In this document: positions 14,525-24,399 of the stretch, in pieces | Layout of the letters: the number at the start of each line of letters is the position of its first letter | Numbering within the stretch: position 1 is the first letter of the stretch | Origin: Bacteroidota bacterium | GTDB lineage: Bacteria > Bacteroidota > Bacteroidia > Bacteroidales > VadinHA17 | Direction: 5' to 3' | Length of the DNA stretch: 40,351 nt | Assembly (NCBI GenBank): GCA_011049175.1 | Contig: DSCJ01000093.1 | Coordinates: 1-40,351, forward strand | Notes under the pieces: model-generated | What the model saw: only the letters and a program-made list of their open reading frames with translations | Database searches by the model: none | What the model was told of the DNA's origin: nothing | Program-made: the position numbers and the translations under genes

Positions 14525-15772
14525 ATGTTTGCTCAGATCATTACCATCGGGGATGAAATTCTCATCGGTCACACGGTAGACGGAAATTCGGCCCATATAG
14601 CTGCAGAGCTGAACCGGATCGGCATACGCGTACAGCGTATTGTTTCCGTTTCCGATCAGGAAGAAGCCATCATACGGGCTCTGGAAGAAGCTGTTTCGGA
14701 AGTGGATCTGGTATTGCTTACCGGCGGACTGGGGCCTACCCGCGATGATATCACCAAAAAGGCCCTGTGTGCCTGTTTCCACTCGCCCCTTGTTTTTGAC
14801 AAAAAGGTGTTCCGGCAGAATGAGAAAATGCTGGCGGCACGCGGGATCGGGATGAACAAGCTGAACCGGTCACAGGCTGAAATTCCCCGCGACAGCATTC
14901 CCCTGAAAAATGAAACGGGCACTGCCCCGGGACTCTGGTTCGACCGCGGCGGCCGGGTAGTGGTGGCCCTGCCCGGAGTACCGCATGAAATGGCAAACAT
15001 ACTGACCAAAGAAGTGATCCCCCGTCTCACAAAAAGGTTTAAAACACCGGTTGTAATACACAGAACCATAAATACATTTGGCACTTTCGAGGCACGCCTG
15101 GCCGAACTGCTTGCAGGCTTTGAAAATACCCTGCCTCCACACATTCGCCTGGCTTATCTGCCGTCGTACGGGATCATCAAACTGCGTTTGAGCCTCAATG
15201 GGTCAGACAGAACAACCCTGGAAAAGGAGAGGGACGATTATCAGTCGGAACTGGAAAAAATCGTGGGAAAATATGTATGGGGGTATGACAGCGATACCCT
15301 GGAAGAACTGGTGGGGAAGGAGCTGGCCGCTCGAGGAGCCACCCTGTCGCTGGCAGAAAGTTGCACCGGGGGAACCATTGCCAGGATGATCACATCGGTT
15401 CCGGGCAGTTCACGGTATTTCACCGGATCGGTCGTAGCCTATTCCAATGCGGTAAAAAAAGAATGGCTGGGAGTGGACGGGAAAATGCTTTCCGCCTGCG
15501 GGGCGGTAAGCCGGCCGGTAACGGAACAGATGGCCAGGAGAGCCATGGAAAAATTTTCCACCGCTTATGCCGTGGCCACTTCGGGCATTGCCGGTCCGAC
15601 GGGAGGGACACCCGCCAAACCCGCAGGAACCGTATGGATTGCTGTGGCAAACAAAGAACGTACAATTTCTGAAAAGTTCCTGTTCGGCAATGGCAGGCAG
15701 AAGGTAATCCTGCGGTCGGCGCATGCTGCCCTGCATATGTTACTGCAATTGATCCGCCGCTATCCTGTGTAA
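14525..15772 (+). CDS. cinA: CinA-family nicotinamide-nucleotide amidohydrolase
   Basis: A 415-residue two-domain CinA. Residues 1-170 form a MoCF-like domain (IITIGDEILIGHTVD, LTGGLGPTRDD, LPGVPHEM), associated with ADP-ribose or NAD-related pyrophosphatase activity. A linker leads to the C-terminal PncC amidase domain (about 255-415; SLAESCTGGTIARMIT, SGIAGPTGG), which deamidates nicotinamide mononucleotide in NAD recycling. The start was moved to the ATG before FAQIITIGDE, since the 13 extra upstream codons are unlike the family. It lies just ahead of rpmB, an order commonly seen in Bacteroidota. Confidence 0.93.
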   Translation: MFAQIITIGDEILIGHTVDGNSAHIAAELNRIGIRVQRIVSVSDQEEAIIRALEEAVSEVDLVLLTGGLGPTRDDITKKALCACFHSPLVFDKKVFRQNEKMLAARGIGMNKLNRSQAEIPRDSIPLKNETGTAPGLWFDRGGRVVVALPGVPHEMANILTKEVIPRLTKRFKTPVVIHRTINTFGTFEARLAELLAGFENTLPPHIRLAYLPSYGIIKLRLSLNGSDRTTLEKERDDYQSELEKIVGKYVWGYDSDTLEELVGKELAARGATLSLAESCTGGTIARMITSVPGSSRYFTGSVVAYSNAVKKEWLGVDGKMLSACGAVSRPVTEQMARRAMEKFSTAYAVATSGIAGPTGGTPAKPAGTVWIAVANKERTISEKFLFGNGRQKVILRSAHAALHMLLQLIRRYPV

Positions 15773-15806
15773 AATGAAAAAATCATAATAAATTTGAATA
15801 TTTTAC

Positions 15807-15837
15807 TTGATTAATTGAACAAAATTCACGTATTTTG
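15807..15837 (+). promoter_or_regulatory. Promoter of the rpmB-rpmG operon
   Basis: TTG at 15807-15809 and TATTTTG at 15831-15837 are 21 bp apart, the expected arrangement of Bacteroidota -33 and -7 elements. The predicted start is near 15843, 37 nt before rpmB. Confidence 0.65.
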
Positions 15838-15879
15838 CGATCTGTTTTGAAAAACCTATTTGATTAAGGATCAGGAACC

Positions 15880-16122
15880 ATGTCGAAAGTTTGTCAAGTT
15901 ACCGGAAAGCGGATGATGGTGGGAAACAACGTATCCCACTCGAAAAGAAGGACCAGGCGCAGGTTTTACCCCAACCTGTTCAACAAAAAGTTCTACCTTC
16001 CCGAAGAGGACCGCTGGATTCGTCTCAGGGTATCGGCAGCAGGCATCCGCCTGATCAACAAGAAAGGGGTCACGGCTGTCCTGAAGGAAGCAAAGGAAAA
16101 AGGATATATTGATAAGGTATAA
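15880..16122 (+). CDS. rpmB: 50S ribosomal protein L28
   Basis: An 80-residue L28, normal length. It opens with [20 protein letters not shown], the family signature, then a basic RRTRRRF stretch that contacts 23S rRNA and the conserved [19 protein letters not shown]. It is the first gene of a three-gene ribosomal cluster, 12 bp before rpmG. Confidence 0.97.
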   Translation: MSKVCQVTGKRMMVGNNVSHSKRRTRRRFYPNLFNKKFYLPEEDRWIRLRVSAAGIRLINKKGVTAVLKEAKEKGYIDKV

Positions 16123-16134
16123 TATTGTATTGCC

Positions 16135-16317
16135 ATGGCTAAGAAAGGAAACAGGGTACAGGTCATCCTGGAGTGCACAGAGCACAAAGACAGTGGTTTG
16201 CCCGGAACTTCCCGGTATATTACCACAAAGAACCGCAAGAATACTTCTGAAAGGCTGGAGTTGAAGAAATACAACCCCATTCTGAAAAAGCACACCATAC
16301 ACCGAGAAACCAAATAA
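16135..16317 (+). CDS. rpmG: 50S ribosomal protein L33
   Basis: A 60-residue L33. [15 protein letters not shown] and [12 protein letters not shown] are family motifs. The zinc-ribbon cysteines of the C+ form are absent (only one Cys, in LECTE), so this is the zinc-independent C- type. It lies between rpmB and the DUF4295 gene with gaps of 12 and 9 bp, clearly one operon. Confidence 0.96.
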   Translation: MAKKGNRVQVILECTEHKDSGLPGTSRYITTKNRKNTSERLELKKYNPILKKHTIHRETK

Positions 16318-16326
16318 TATACCATC

Positions 16327-16482
16327 ATGGCAAAGAAAGTTGTATCCACGTTGAAATCGGGTGCCGGAAAGGAATTTACCCGGGTCATAAAGATGGTTAA
16401 ATCGGAAAAAACCGGCGCGTATACCTTCCGGGATGAGATTGTGAACAATGCCCACATCAAGGATTTCTTTCAGAAGAAATAG
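16327..16482 (+). CDS. DUF4295 small basic protein
   Basis: A 51-residue protein starting MAKKVVSTLKSG, with VIKMVKSEKTGAYTF in the middle and ending KDFFQKK. I recognise it as the DUF4295 family, restricted to Bacteroidota and nearly always encoded directly after rpmB-rpmG. It is strongly basic and small, so ribosome association is likely but inferred. It begins 9 bp after rpmG and is followed by a strong terminator. The reading frame is uninterrupted and ends with TAG. Confidence 0.92.
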   Translation: MAKKVVSTLKSGAGKEFTRVIKMVKSEKTGAYTFRDEIVNNAHIKDFFQKK

Positions 16483-16511
16483 ATTGTTCTTCATCCCCTT
16501 GCGGAACAGCA

Positions 16512-16545
16512 AAGGCTTTCTTCATGGCTGAAGAGGGCTTTTTTT
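16512..16545 (+). terminator. Terminator of the rpmB-rpmG-DUF4295 operon
   Basis: AAGGCTTTCTTCA pairs with TGAAGAGGGCTTT over 13 bp (three G-U pairs) around a TGGC loop, followed by more T. It separates the ribosomal genes from ftsY. Confidence 0.85.
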
Positions 16546-16575
16546 GTTTGAAACCACCCTTATCATAAAAACATA

Positions 16576-17538
16576 ATGGCTGCACTCGGCATTTTTTCGC
16601 GCGACAAGAAAGAGAAGCTCGACAGGGGGCTTGAAAAAACCAAGGAAAATGTATTTAAGAAACTCACCCGGGCCATGGTGGGGCGTTCCGAAGTGAACGA
16701 GGAAGTGCTGGATGAGCTGGAAGAGATCCTGATCTCTTCGGATGTGGGCGTAAATACCACCCTGCGTATTATTGAAAGAATTGAAAAGAGGGTGGCACGC
16801 GACAAATACCTGAATGCCGGAGAACTTGACAGGATCCTTCGCGAAGAGGTGGCTGCCCTGCTGGCTGAGAATGCAGACGGCGAACCGGTGGGTTTCGAAT
16901 CGGTTCTTACGGCAAAACCCTATGTGATCATGGTGGTAGGAGTGAACGGAGTGGGAAAGACCACCACCATTGCCAAGCTGGCACATCAGTTCAAAAAACT
17001 GGGGAAAAAAGTGTTTCTGGGAGCGGCCGACACGTTCCGGGCTGCTGCCGTTGATCAGCTCTCGGTATGGGCTGAACGGGCCGGTGTGGAGATCGTGAAA
17101 CAGAAAATGGGGGCAGACCCCGCTTCGGTGGCTTTCGACACCCTCAGCGCCGCCAGGGCACATGATGCCGACGTGATCATTGTAGATACGGCCGGAAGAC
17201 TGCACAACAAGCTCAACCTCATGAACGAACTGGCCAAGATCAAAAGGGTGATGCAAAAAGTCATACCCGACGCCCCGCATGAGGTGCTTTTGATACTCGA
17301 CGGATCCACCGGGCAGAATGCTTTTGAACAGGCCAGGCAGTTCACTGCCGTTACGGAAGTTACAGCACTCTGCATTACAAAGCTTGACGGAACAGCCAAG
17401 GGCGGTGTGGTGCTTGGAATATCCGATCAGTTCCGCATTCCTGTCAGATACATTGGGCTGGGAGAAGGCCTGGATGATATCCAGGTATTCAACCGGACGG
17501 AGTTTGTCGATTCACTGTTTCGCAGGGACAACGAATGA
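16576..17538 (+). CDS. ftsY: Signal recognition particle receptor FtsY
   Basis: A 320-residue SRP-receptor GTPase that docks ribosome-SRP complexes at the membrane for co-translational insertion. A short N-domain (helices about 20-90) lacks the long acidic A-domain of E. coli FtsY, as usual in Bacteroidota. The G-domain has the P-loop GVNGVGKTTT, the AADTFRAAAVDQL insertion-box region, DTAGR, and the TKLDGTAKGG guanine-specificity motif. The stop codon overlaps the ATG of rimO by 4 bp (ATGA), so the two are translationally coupled. It has its own start after the ribosomal terminator. Confidence 0.96.
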   Translation: MAALGIFSRDKKEKLDRGLEKTKENVFKKLTRAMVGRSEVNEEVLDELEEILISSDVGVNTTLRIIERIEKRVARDKYLNAGELDRILREEVAALLAENADGEPVGFESVLTAKPYVIMVVGVNGVGKTTTIAKLAHQFKKLGKKVFLGAADTFRAAAVDQLSVWAERAGVEIVKQKMGADPASVAFDTLSAARAHDADVIIVDTAGRLHNKLNLMNELAKIKRVMQKVIPDAPHEVLLILDGSTGQNAFEQARQFTAVTEVTALCITKLDGTAKGGVVLGISDQFRIPVRYIGLGEGLDDIQVFNRTEFVDSLFRRDNE

Positions 17539-18875
17539 CCGGCCCTGATAAAAAACCCGGAGGCCTTGTCCAGGTGGTCACCCTGGGCTGTTCGAAAAAC
17601 CTGGTTGATTCGGAGCACCTTTCACGCCAGTTGCAGGCTGCCGGCTTCGAACCCGTTCATACCGATGCTCCACTGAAAAGCCGGTACGCACTGGTAAATA
17701 CCTGCGGATTCATTCATGATGCCAAACAGGAATCGGTGGATACCATCCTGGAATTTCTCGCTGCCCGTCGTGCCGGCCACATTGAAAAGCTCTATGTCAT
17801 AGGCTGTTTATCACAAAGATATAAAGAAGAACTTCAGGCAGAGCTTCCGGAAGTGGACGGTTTTTTCGGGGTGAACGAACACCCCCGCATTCTGAAAGCC
17901 CTGGGCGGCAAATACCGGGAAGAGCTGGAAGGGGAGAGGGTCCCGGCCACTCCCCCGCATTATGCCTACCTGAAAATATCGGAAGGCTGTAACCGCCGGT
18001 GTGCATTCTGTGCTATTCCCCTGATCAGGGGCAGGCAACGTTCCCTGCCGGTGGAAAATATTTTGCAGGAGGCTCATTATCTGGTGGAAAAAGGCATAAA
18101 GGAGCTGATACTGATTGCCCAGGACCTTACCTCCTACGGTACGGATCTGTACGGCGAAAGAAGGTTGCCCGCGTTACTGGAAAAACTTGTCATTATTCCT
18201 GAAATCCGCTGGATCAGGCTGCAGTATACTTATCCGGCAGGATTTCCGGTGGAAGAGATCATTTCCCTGATGAAAGAACACCGGAAAATATGCCGGTACC
18301 TGGATATGCCGGTGCAGCATTCCCACCCGGATATCCTGAAACGGATGAACCGAAGCCACAGCCGGGAAGAAGCTGTGATGATCATAAAGCGGTTCAGGGA
18401 AGCGTTTCCTGAAATCTCTGTCCGTTCCACACTCATCACCGGTTTCCCGGGAGAAGGCCGCAGGGAATTCCTCCAACTGAAACAATTCGTGGAAGAAATG
18501 CGTTTCGACAGGCTGGGAGTGTTTGCCTATTCCCATGAAGAACACACTCCTGCCTGGCGAAAATATACCGATGGTATCAGCCGGCGCGCCAAAAACTACC
18601 GGATGCAGTCGCTGATGAAACTGCAGGAAGAGATATCATTGAAGAAAAACCGGAACAAAGTGGGCAGGGTCATCCAGGTGCTGATTGACGGGAAGGATGA
18701 AAGGTATTATTACGGAAGAACGGAATGTGACTCGCCGGAAGTGGATCATGAAGTATTGATCCCGGTAGATTCCGGCCCCCTCATTTCAGGTTCCTTTTAC
18801 CGGGTCAGGATTACCGGGGCCGGTCCGTATGAGCTGTATGCCCGGGTCATGCCGGAATCGTTTCCTGTTGCCTGA
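17535..18875 (+). CDS. rimO: Ribosomal protein S12 methylthiotransferase RimO
   Basis: A 446-residue radical-SAM methylthiotransferase that modifies the conserved Asp of ribosomal protein S12. The N-terminal MTTase domain starts TLGCSKNLVDSE, the form typical of RimO rather than MiaB. Its cluster cysteines lie in GCSKN, NTCGFIHDA and GCLSQR. The radical-SAM cluster is CNRRCAFC, within SEGCNRRCAFCAIP. The C-terminus is a TRAM domain (VLIDGKDERYYYGR and SGSFYRVRIT). It overlaps ftsY by 4 bp and is closed by a palindromic terminator shared with clpC. Confidence 0.96.
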   Translation: MTGPDKKPGGLVQVVTLGCSKNLVDSEHLSRQLQAAGFEPVHTDAPLKSRYALVNTCGFIHDAKQESVDTILEFLAARRAGHIEKLYVIGCLSQRYKEELQAELPEVDGFFGVNEHPRILKALGGKYREELEGERVPATPPHYAYLKISEGCNRRCAFCAIPLIRGRQRSLPVENILQEAHYLVEKGIKELILIAQDLTSYGTDLYGERRLPALLEKLVIIPEIRWIRLQYTYPAGFPVEEIISLMKEHRKICRYLDMPVQHSHPDILKRMNRSHSREEAVMIIKRFREAFPEISVRSTLITGFPGEGRREFLQLKQFVEEMRFDRLGVFAYSHEEHTPAWRKYTDGISRRAKNYRMQSLMKLQEEISLKKNRNKVGRVIQVLIDGKDERYYYGRTECDSPEVDHEVLIPVDSGPLISGSFYRVRITGAGPYELYARVMPESFPVA

Positions 18876-18908
18876 AAGAAAAAAACACATAAATCAGGCT
18901 GTTTCAAA

Positions 18909-18936
18909 GAAAGAGCCGCCCGCGGGCGGCTCTTTC
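18909..18936. terminator. Bidirectional terminator between rimO and clpC
   Basis: A 28-nt perfect palindrome (GAAAGAGCCGCCCG and its complement) with T-rich DNA beyond it on the plus side. The clpC stop codon lies at its right edge, so the hairpin begins within the last codon of clpC on the opposite strand. It serves the two converging genes. Confidence 0.88.
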
Positions 18937-21514
18937 AGTTTTTCTCCTGTTGCTTTTCCGATTCTTTCTCCTGGTTTTCCTTGTTTTTGCTGCTTGCTTT
19001 TCCTTTTGGTTTTTTTACTGAGATTTTAATCTGTTCCTTGTTTTTATCCAGGTCTACCACCACGGTATCATCCTCTTTCAGGTTGGATTTGATGATCACC
19101 TCGGCCATGGGATCTTCCAGGTGTTTCTGTATGGCCCGCTTCAGGGGGCGGGCGCCGAACTGGATATCGTATCCGTTATCCACAATGAAATCCTTGGCAG
19201 AATCGGTAATTTTAACCTGGTAACCCAGTCCGTTGATCCGTTCGTACAGACCTTTCAGTTCAATATCGATGATCTCGTGGATATGCTCCCTTGACAGGGA
19301 ATTGAAGATCACCACATCGTCGAGGCGGTTCAGGAATTCGGGTGAAAAGGCCTTCTTCAGGGCTTTTTGAATTACCGTACGGGCATGTTCATCCAGGTTA
19401 CTCTTCCCGAGCGATGCCTGGAACCCCACACCGGTGCCGAAATCCTTCAGCTGCCGGGTACCGATGTTGGATGTCATGATAATAATGGTATTCCTGAAAT
19501 CCACCCGGCGGCCGAGCGAATCGGTAAGCTGCCCTTCATCCATCATCTGCAGCAGGATATGGTACACATCGGGATGGGCTTTTTCAATTTCGTCGAGCAG
19601 AACCACGGCATAGGGGCGCCGGCGCACTTTTTCGGTCAGTTGGCCTCCTTCCTCATAGCCGATGTACCCCGGAGGGGCTCCGACCAGACGCGACACGGAA
19701 AATTTCTCCATGTATTCGCTCATATCGATACGGATCAGGGCATCGGTACTGTCGAACAGGTACCGGGCAAGTACCTTGGCAAGTTGTGTTTTCCCCACAC
19801 CGGTGGGGCCCAGGAATATGAACGACCCGATGGGCTTGTTGGGATCCTTCAGTCCGGCCCGGTTTCTCTGGATGGATTTCACAATTTTTTCGATGGCTTC
19901 ATCCTGGCCCACCACCCACTTTTTCAGCTCATTCCCCATTTTCAGCAGGCGCTGGCCCTCAGCCTGGGCAATACGCTGTACGGGCACTCCCGTCATCATA
20001 GCCACCACTTCAGCCACTTTCTCCTCATTCACCGTTTCCCGGTTCTGGGAAAGTTCTTTTTCCCATTTGTTCTTTTCAATATCGAGCAGTTCGATGAATT
20101 CCTTTTCCCGGTCGCGGTAACTGGCGGCTTTCTCAAAATTCTGGTTTTTTACAGCCTGCACTTTTTCCTTCCGGGTTTCTTCCAGCTTCTGCTCCAGATG
20201 AAGGATCCTTTCGGGGACCACAATATTCGTAATGTGTACCCGGCTGCCGGCTTCGTCCATGGCGTCAATGGCCTTGTCGGGCAGATGCCGGTCGGATATG
20301 TACCGGTTGGTCAGCCGTACACAGGCCTGGATGGCATCGTCGGTATACAGCACATTGTGGTGGTCTTCGTACCGCTCCTTAATATTGTTGAGTATTTCGA
20401 TGGTTTCCTCCACACTGGTGGGTTCCACCATCACCTTCTGGAAACGTCTTTCCAGGGCCCCGTCTTTTTCAATGTGCTGGCGGTATTCATCCAGGGTAGT
20501 GGCTCCTATGCACTGGATCTCGCCCCGTGCAAGGGCCGGTTTGAGCATGTTGGCCGCATCGAGCGATCCGGTGGCTCCGCCGGCGCCCACAATGGTGTGA
20601 ATTTCGTCAATAAACAGGATAACATTATTGGTCTTGGCCAGTTCATTCAGAATGGCTTTCATTCTCTCCTCAAATTGCCCGCGGTATTTGGTGCCGGCCA
20701 CAATAGAGGCCAGATCAAGGGTAATGACCCGTTTGCCGAACAGCACCCTGCTAACTTTGCGTTGAACAATACGCAGTGCCAGGCCTTCCACAATAGCCGA
20801 TTTCCCCACACCCGGGTCGCCTATCAGAATGGGATTGTTTTTCTTCCGGCGGCTCAGTATCTGGGCAAGCCTTTCAATTTCCCGTTCTCTTCCGATAATG
20901 GGATCGAGACGGTCTTCCTCGGCCGCTTTGGTCAGGTCAATGCCGAAATTGTCAAGCACCGGGGTTTCGGAAGTGGTTTTCTGATTGCCGGTTGCACCGC
21001 CGGTACCTTTGGGCCCTCCACCGAACCCACGTGTCTCATCGTCTTCATCATCCTGCGGAAAGTCAGCCCTTGCCTGCGGTTTGCTGCTGATCAGTTCGGC
21101 TTTAACCATGTGGTAGTCAATGTTCCTTTCTTCCAGGATCTGGGTGATCATACTGTTCCGGTCCTTCAGAATGGCCAGCAGCAGGTGACCGGTATCTATC
21201 GTGGTGTTCTTCAACGATTTCGCTTCCAGATATACTAGCTTCAGGATCCTTTCGGAAGTTTTCAGCAGGGGAATGTTCTCTGTATCCTTCACCTGGGCGG
21301 TTTGATCGGGCCGTACCGACCCTTCCACCGCCCGTTTCAGTTCCTTCAGGTCGGCGCCCATCGACACCATGATATCGATGGCAATCCCTTCCCCCTCGCG
21401 AAGAATCCCCAGGAACAGGTGCTCTGGACCAATATACAGGTTCCCCAGCCTGATGGCTTCTTCCTTGCTGAAAGAGAGAACATCCTTTATTCTTTGTGAA
21501 AATTTTGCATCCAT
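18935..21514 (-). CDS. clpC: ATP-dependent Clp protease ATP-binding subunit ClpC
   Basis: An 859-residue HSP100 unfoldase that feeds substrates to ClpP. Domains in order: two Clp_N repeats (1-145), a Gly/Asp-rich linker (150-182), AAA-1 with Walker A GDPGVGKS (232-239), Walker [10 protein letters not shown] and sensor [15 protein letters not shown], a UVR-type coiled middle region (about 440-480), and AAA-2 with Walker A GPTGVGKT and [14 protein letters not shown] ClpP-docking loop-like VGF is in [10 protein letters not shown]. The C-terminus is a lysine/glutamate-rich tail. Divergent from gyrA across a 285-bp region with two minus-strand boxes, TACCTTTA (21613-21620) and TACCTTTG (21751-21758). 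Confidence 0.96.
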   Translation of the reverse strand: MDAKFSQRIKDVLSFSKEEAIRLGNLYIGPEHLFLGILREGEGIAIDIMVSMGADLKELKRAVEGSVRPDQTAQVKDTENIPLLKTSERILKLVYLEAKSLKNTTIDTGHLLLAILKDRNSMITQILEERNIDYHMVKAELISSKPQARADFPQDDEDDETRGFGGGPKGTGGATGNQKTTSETPVLDNFGIDLTKAAEEDRLDPIIGREREIERLAQILSRRKKNNPILIGDPGVGKSAIVEGLALRIVQRKVSRVLFGKRVITLDLASIVAGTKYRGQFEERMKAILNELAKTNNVILFIDEIHTIVGAGGATGSLDAANMLKPALARGEIQCIGATTLDEYRQHIEKDGALERRFQKVMVEPTSVEETIEILNNIKERYEDHHNVLYTDDAIQACVRLTNRYISDRHLPDKAIDAMDEAGSRVHITNIVVPERILHLEQKLEETRKEKVQAVKNQNFEKAASYRDREKEFIELLDIEKNKWEKELSQNRETVNEEKVAEVVAMMTGVPVQRIAQAEGQRLLKMGNELKKWVVGQDEAIEKIVKSIQRNRAGLKDPNKPIGSFIFLGPTGVGKTQLAKVLARYLFDSTDALIRIDMSEYMEKFSVSRLVGAPPGYIGYEEGGQLTEKVRRRPYAVVLLDEIEKAHPDVYHILLQMMDEGQLTDSLGRRVDFRNTIIIMTSNIGTRQLKDFGTGVGFQASLGKSNLDEHARTVIQKALKKAFSPEFLNRLDDVVIFNSLSREHIHEIIDIELKGLYERINGLGYQVKITDSAKDFIVDNGYDIQFGARPLKRAIQKHLEDPMAEVIIKSNLKEDDTVVVDLDKNKEQIKISVKKPKGKASSKNKENQEKESEKQQEKN

Positions 21515-21750
21515 ATATTTTATTACCTCGTTTTCATATTATAGTAACACAAACGGAAAAGAATTCAAAATGTTGAATGAATTGCATAAAAAAATCCTTT
21601 CTTTTCAGGCGGTAAAGGTACAAAGAACCTGCCTGATCTTTCATAATGATTTCCTTTCAATTTTAAACACCGGTTTGTTGATAAACCCTGGTTCATATTC
21701 GCCTAAAATCCACAATAATTCGCTATTTTCGCACTTTAAACTTCACCCGG

Positions 21751-21758
21751 CAAAGGTA
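21751..21758 (-). promoter_or_regulatory. Candidate clpC promoter -7 box
   Basis: TACCTTTG on the minus strand is an exact TAnnTTTG match but lies 237 bp before clpC; a second near match (TACCTTTA) is at 21613-21620. On the plus strand TATTTTCG (21724-21731) may serve gyrA. The intergenic region is otherwise AT-rich without visible genes. Confidence 0.4.
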
Positions 21759-21799
21759 CAAAAAAAATAGGATACGATACAGATTAATACGATTGGTAT

Positions 21800-24298
21800 A
21801 TGTCAGATAATGAGAAGATTATAAAAATCAACATTGAGGAGGAGATGAAATCGGCCTACATTGACTATTCAATGTCGGTCATTGTATCCCGGGCATTGCC
21901 CGATGTAAGGGACGGATTTAAGCCGGTACACCGGCGGGTGTTGTTCGGTATGTCGGAGCTGGGAGTATTCTCAAACCGCCCGTTCAAGAAGTCGGCCCGT
22001 ATAGTGGGGGAAGTTCTGGGAAAATACCATCCGCACGGTGATTCCTCGGTGTATGAAGCCATGGTGCGCATGGCGCAGCCGTGGTCGTTGCGATACCCGC
22101 TGGTGGACGGGCAGGGGAACTTCGGCAGTATTGACGGCGACAGCCCCGCTGCCATGCGATATACGGAAGCCAGGCTGCAGAAGATCAGCGAGGATATTCT
22201 GGCAGATATTGAGAAAAACACGGTTGATTTTCAGCTGAATTTCGACGATACCCTGAAAGAACCTTCCGTTATGCCGACCCGTATCCCCACACTGCTGGTA
22301 AACGGCGCCAGCGGTATTGCCGTGGGCATGGCCACCAATATGCCCCCGCATAACCTTGCGGAGGTGGTAGACGGACTGGTGGCGATGATCGATAATCCCG
22401 ACATCACCACGGAAGAGATCATGGAACATATAAAGGCTCCCGATTTTCCCACCGGAGGGATCATCCATGGGTATCAGGGGGTGAAGGAAGCATACGAAAC
22501 CGGCAGAGGAAGGATTGTGGTCAGAGCCAGGGTGGAAATAGAAAATACCCCCAGCGGCCGCGAAAAAATCATTGTAACCGAAATTCCTTACATGGTGAAC
22601 AAGGCCGAGCTGATACGCAAAGCTGCCGAGCTGATCAATGAGAAAAAAATAGAGGGGGTTAGTTATATCAACGATGAATCGGACCGCTCGGGCATGCGGA
22701 TCGTCATCATCCTGAAAAAGGATGCTTCTGCCAATGTGGTTCTGAACAAACTGTATAAGTATACCCAGCTGCAAACCTCATACAACGTAAACAACATTGC
22801 TCTGGTCAACGGCCGTCCACGCATTCTGAACCTGAAACAACTGCTCGATCATTTTATCAGGCACCGGCACCAGGTGGTGATCCGACGGTCGGAGTATGAA
22901 CTGGATCAGGCAATGAAGCGTGCACATGTACTTGAGGGACTGCTCATTGCGCTGGATCATCTCGACGAAGTGATTAAGCTTATCCGGGCTTCCGCCACGG
23001 TGGAAGAAGCCCGGAACGGGCTGATGGAAAATTTCGGTCTGACCGAGATCCAGGCCCGTGCCATACTCGACATGCGGCTGCAGAAGCTTACCGGCCTGGA
23101 ACGGGAAAAAATAAGGGAAGAGTACAACGAACTGATGAAGCAGATCGAATTCCTGAAAAAGGTGCTGGCAGAAGAGCATCTGAGGATGAAGATCATACGG
23201 GATGAATTGCTGGAAATCAGGGCGAAATACGGTGATCCCCGGCGTACCGAGATCATTCCCAATGCAGAAGAATTCAATCCGGAAGATTTTTATGCCGATG
23301 AAGATGTGGTGATCACCATTTCCCACCTGGGATACATCAAACGGACCCCGCTGACCGAATTCCGGCGGCAGGGAAGGGGAGGAGTCGGCTCCCGGGGTGG
23401 AACCACCCGCGAGGAGGATTTTCTGGAACATCTGTATGTGGCTTCCATGCACAATACCATGCTCTTTTTTACCGAAAAGGGAAGGTGTTACTGGCTGAAG
23501 GTATATGAAATTCCGGAAGGAAGCAGAACCTCGAAAGGACGGGCTATACAGAATGTGATCAACCTTAATCCCGACGACAAGGTCAGGGCTTACATCCATG
23601 TGCGTGACCTGTCGGATCAGGAGTTCGTGAAAAACAATTACATTGTTCTGTGCACACGTAAGGGAGTGATCAAGAAAACCGCTCTGGAAGCATATTCCAG
23701 GCCAAGGCAGAACGGAATCATGGCCATCCAGATCCGGGAAGGCGATAACCTGATCGAGGCGAAAATGACCAACGGAAACCATGAAGTGATCCTGGCGGTA
23801 AAATCGGGCCGGGCCATCCGTTTTCCGGAACATACCGTCAGACCCATGGGAAGGGTTTCTTCGGGTGTGCGGGGGATTACCCTTTCAGGGCCCGGCGATG
23901 AAGTGATCGGGATGGTATGCGTGGAAAACGAAAGCGAGGATATCTTGGTAGTATCGGAAAAAGGTTACGGAAAACGTTCCCGGTTGGCAGACTACCGGAT
24001 TACCAACAGGGGAGGGAAAGGAGTGAAAACAATCCGCCTCACTGAAAAAACCGGTCGGCTGATCGCACTCAAAGGAGTTACCGATACGGACGACCTGATG
24101 ATCATTACCCGGATGGGACTGACCATCCGCCTGGCCGTATCGGAGCTGCGGGTCATGGGCCGTACTACACAGGGTGTGCGACTGATCCATTTGAAGGAAG
24201 GCGATTCCATTGCGGCAGTGGCTTATGTGGATGCGGAAAACAACGGGGGAGAAGCGGCAGAACCCCTGGAGAATGAACCGGCGGAGGATGTGGAATAG
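21800..24298 (+). CDS. gyrA: DNA gyrase subunit A
   Basis: An 832-residue GyrA, the breakage-reunion subunit that introduces negative supercoils with GyrB. The N-terminal domain has [22 protein letters not shown], catalytic Tyr in AAMRYTEAR, and the quinolone-determining [14 protein letters not shown], with Ser at the E. coli 83 position and Glu at the 87 position, a common wild-type state in many phyla. The C-terminal beta-pinwheel starts near residue 500; the GyrA box needed for DNA wrapping appears as QGRGGVG in place of QRRGGKG, and a second NRGGKG occurs in a later blade. The acidic tail ([12 protein letters not shown]) is normal. Confidence 0.97.
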   Translation: MSDNEKIIKINIEEEMKSAYIDYSMSVIVSRALPDVRDGFKPVHRRVLFGMSELGVFSNRPFKKSARIVGEVLGKYHPHGDSSVYEAMVRMAQPWSLRYPLVDGQGNFGSIDGDSPAAMRYTEARLQKISEDILADIEKNTVDFQLNFDDTLKEPSVMPTRIPTLLVNGASGIAVGMATNMPPHNLAEVVDGLVAMIDNPDITTEEIMEHIKAPDFPTGGIIHGYQGVKEAYETGRGRIVVRARVEIENTPSGREKIIVTEIPYMVNKAELIRKAAELINEKKIEGVSYINDESDRSGMRIVIILKKDASANVVLNKLYKYTQLQTSYNVNNIALVNGRPRILNLKQLLDHFIRHRHQVVIRRSEYELDQAMKRAHVLEGLLIALDHLDEVIKLIRASATVEEARNGLMENFGLTEIQARAILDMRLQKLTGLEREKIREEYNELMKQIEFLKKVLAEEHLRMKIIRDELLEIRAKYGDPRRTEIIPNAEEFNPEDFYADEDVVITISHLGYIKRTPLTEFRRQGRGGVGSRGGTTREEDFLEHLYVASMHNTMLFFTEKGRCYWLKVYEIPEGSRTSKGRAIQNVINLNPDDKVRAYIHVRDLSDQEFVKNNYIVLCTRKGVIKKTALEAYSRPRQNGIMAIQIREGDNLIEAKMTNGNHEVILAVKSGRAIRFPEHTVRPMGRVSSGVRGITLSGPGDEVIGMVCVENESEDILVVSEKGYGKRSRLADYRITNRGGKGVKTIRLTEKTGRLIALKGVTDTDDLMIITRMGLTIRLAVSELRVMGRTTQGVRLIHLKEGDSIAAVAYVDAENNGGEAAEPLENEPAEDVE

Positions 24299-24361
24299 CC
24301 ATTTTAAACATACCTGATACCATTTTTTAAAGGAGTATAAAGGTGTTATTGAGAAAATTAT

Positions 24362-24369
24362 TATTTTTG
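24362..24369 (+). promoter_or_regulatory. Promoter -7 box of the TPR lipoprotein gene
   Basis: TATTTTTG matches TAnnTTTG exactly, about 30 nt before the ATG. No clear -33 element is at standard spacing. Confidence 0.5.
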
Positions 24370-24399
24370 AAATCTGATAATCAAATCTTTTAAGAGAAA

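Noticed and set aside
19367-21238. A 623-codon plus-strand frame antisense to clpC
   Set aside because: His/Phe/Gly-rich antisense composition with no domain; clpC on the other strand is certain.
22778-23833. Long minus-strand frames inside gyrA
   Set aside because: Shadow frames of a highly conserved gene; no family resemblance.
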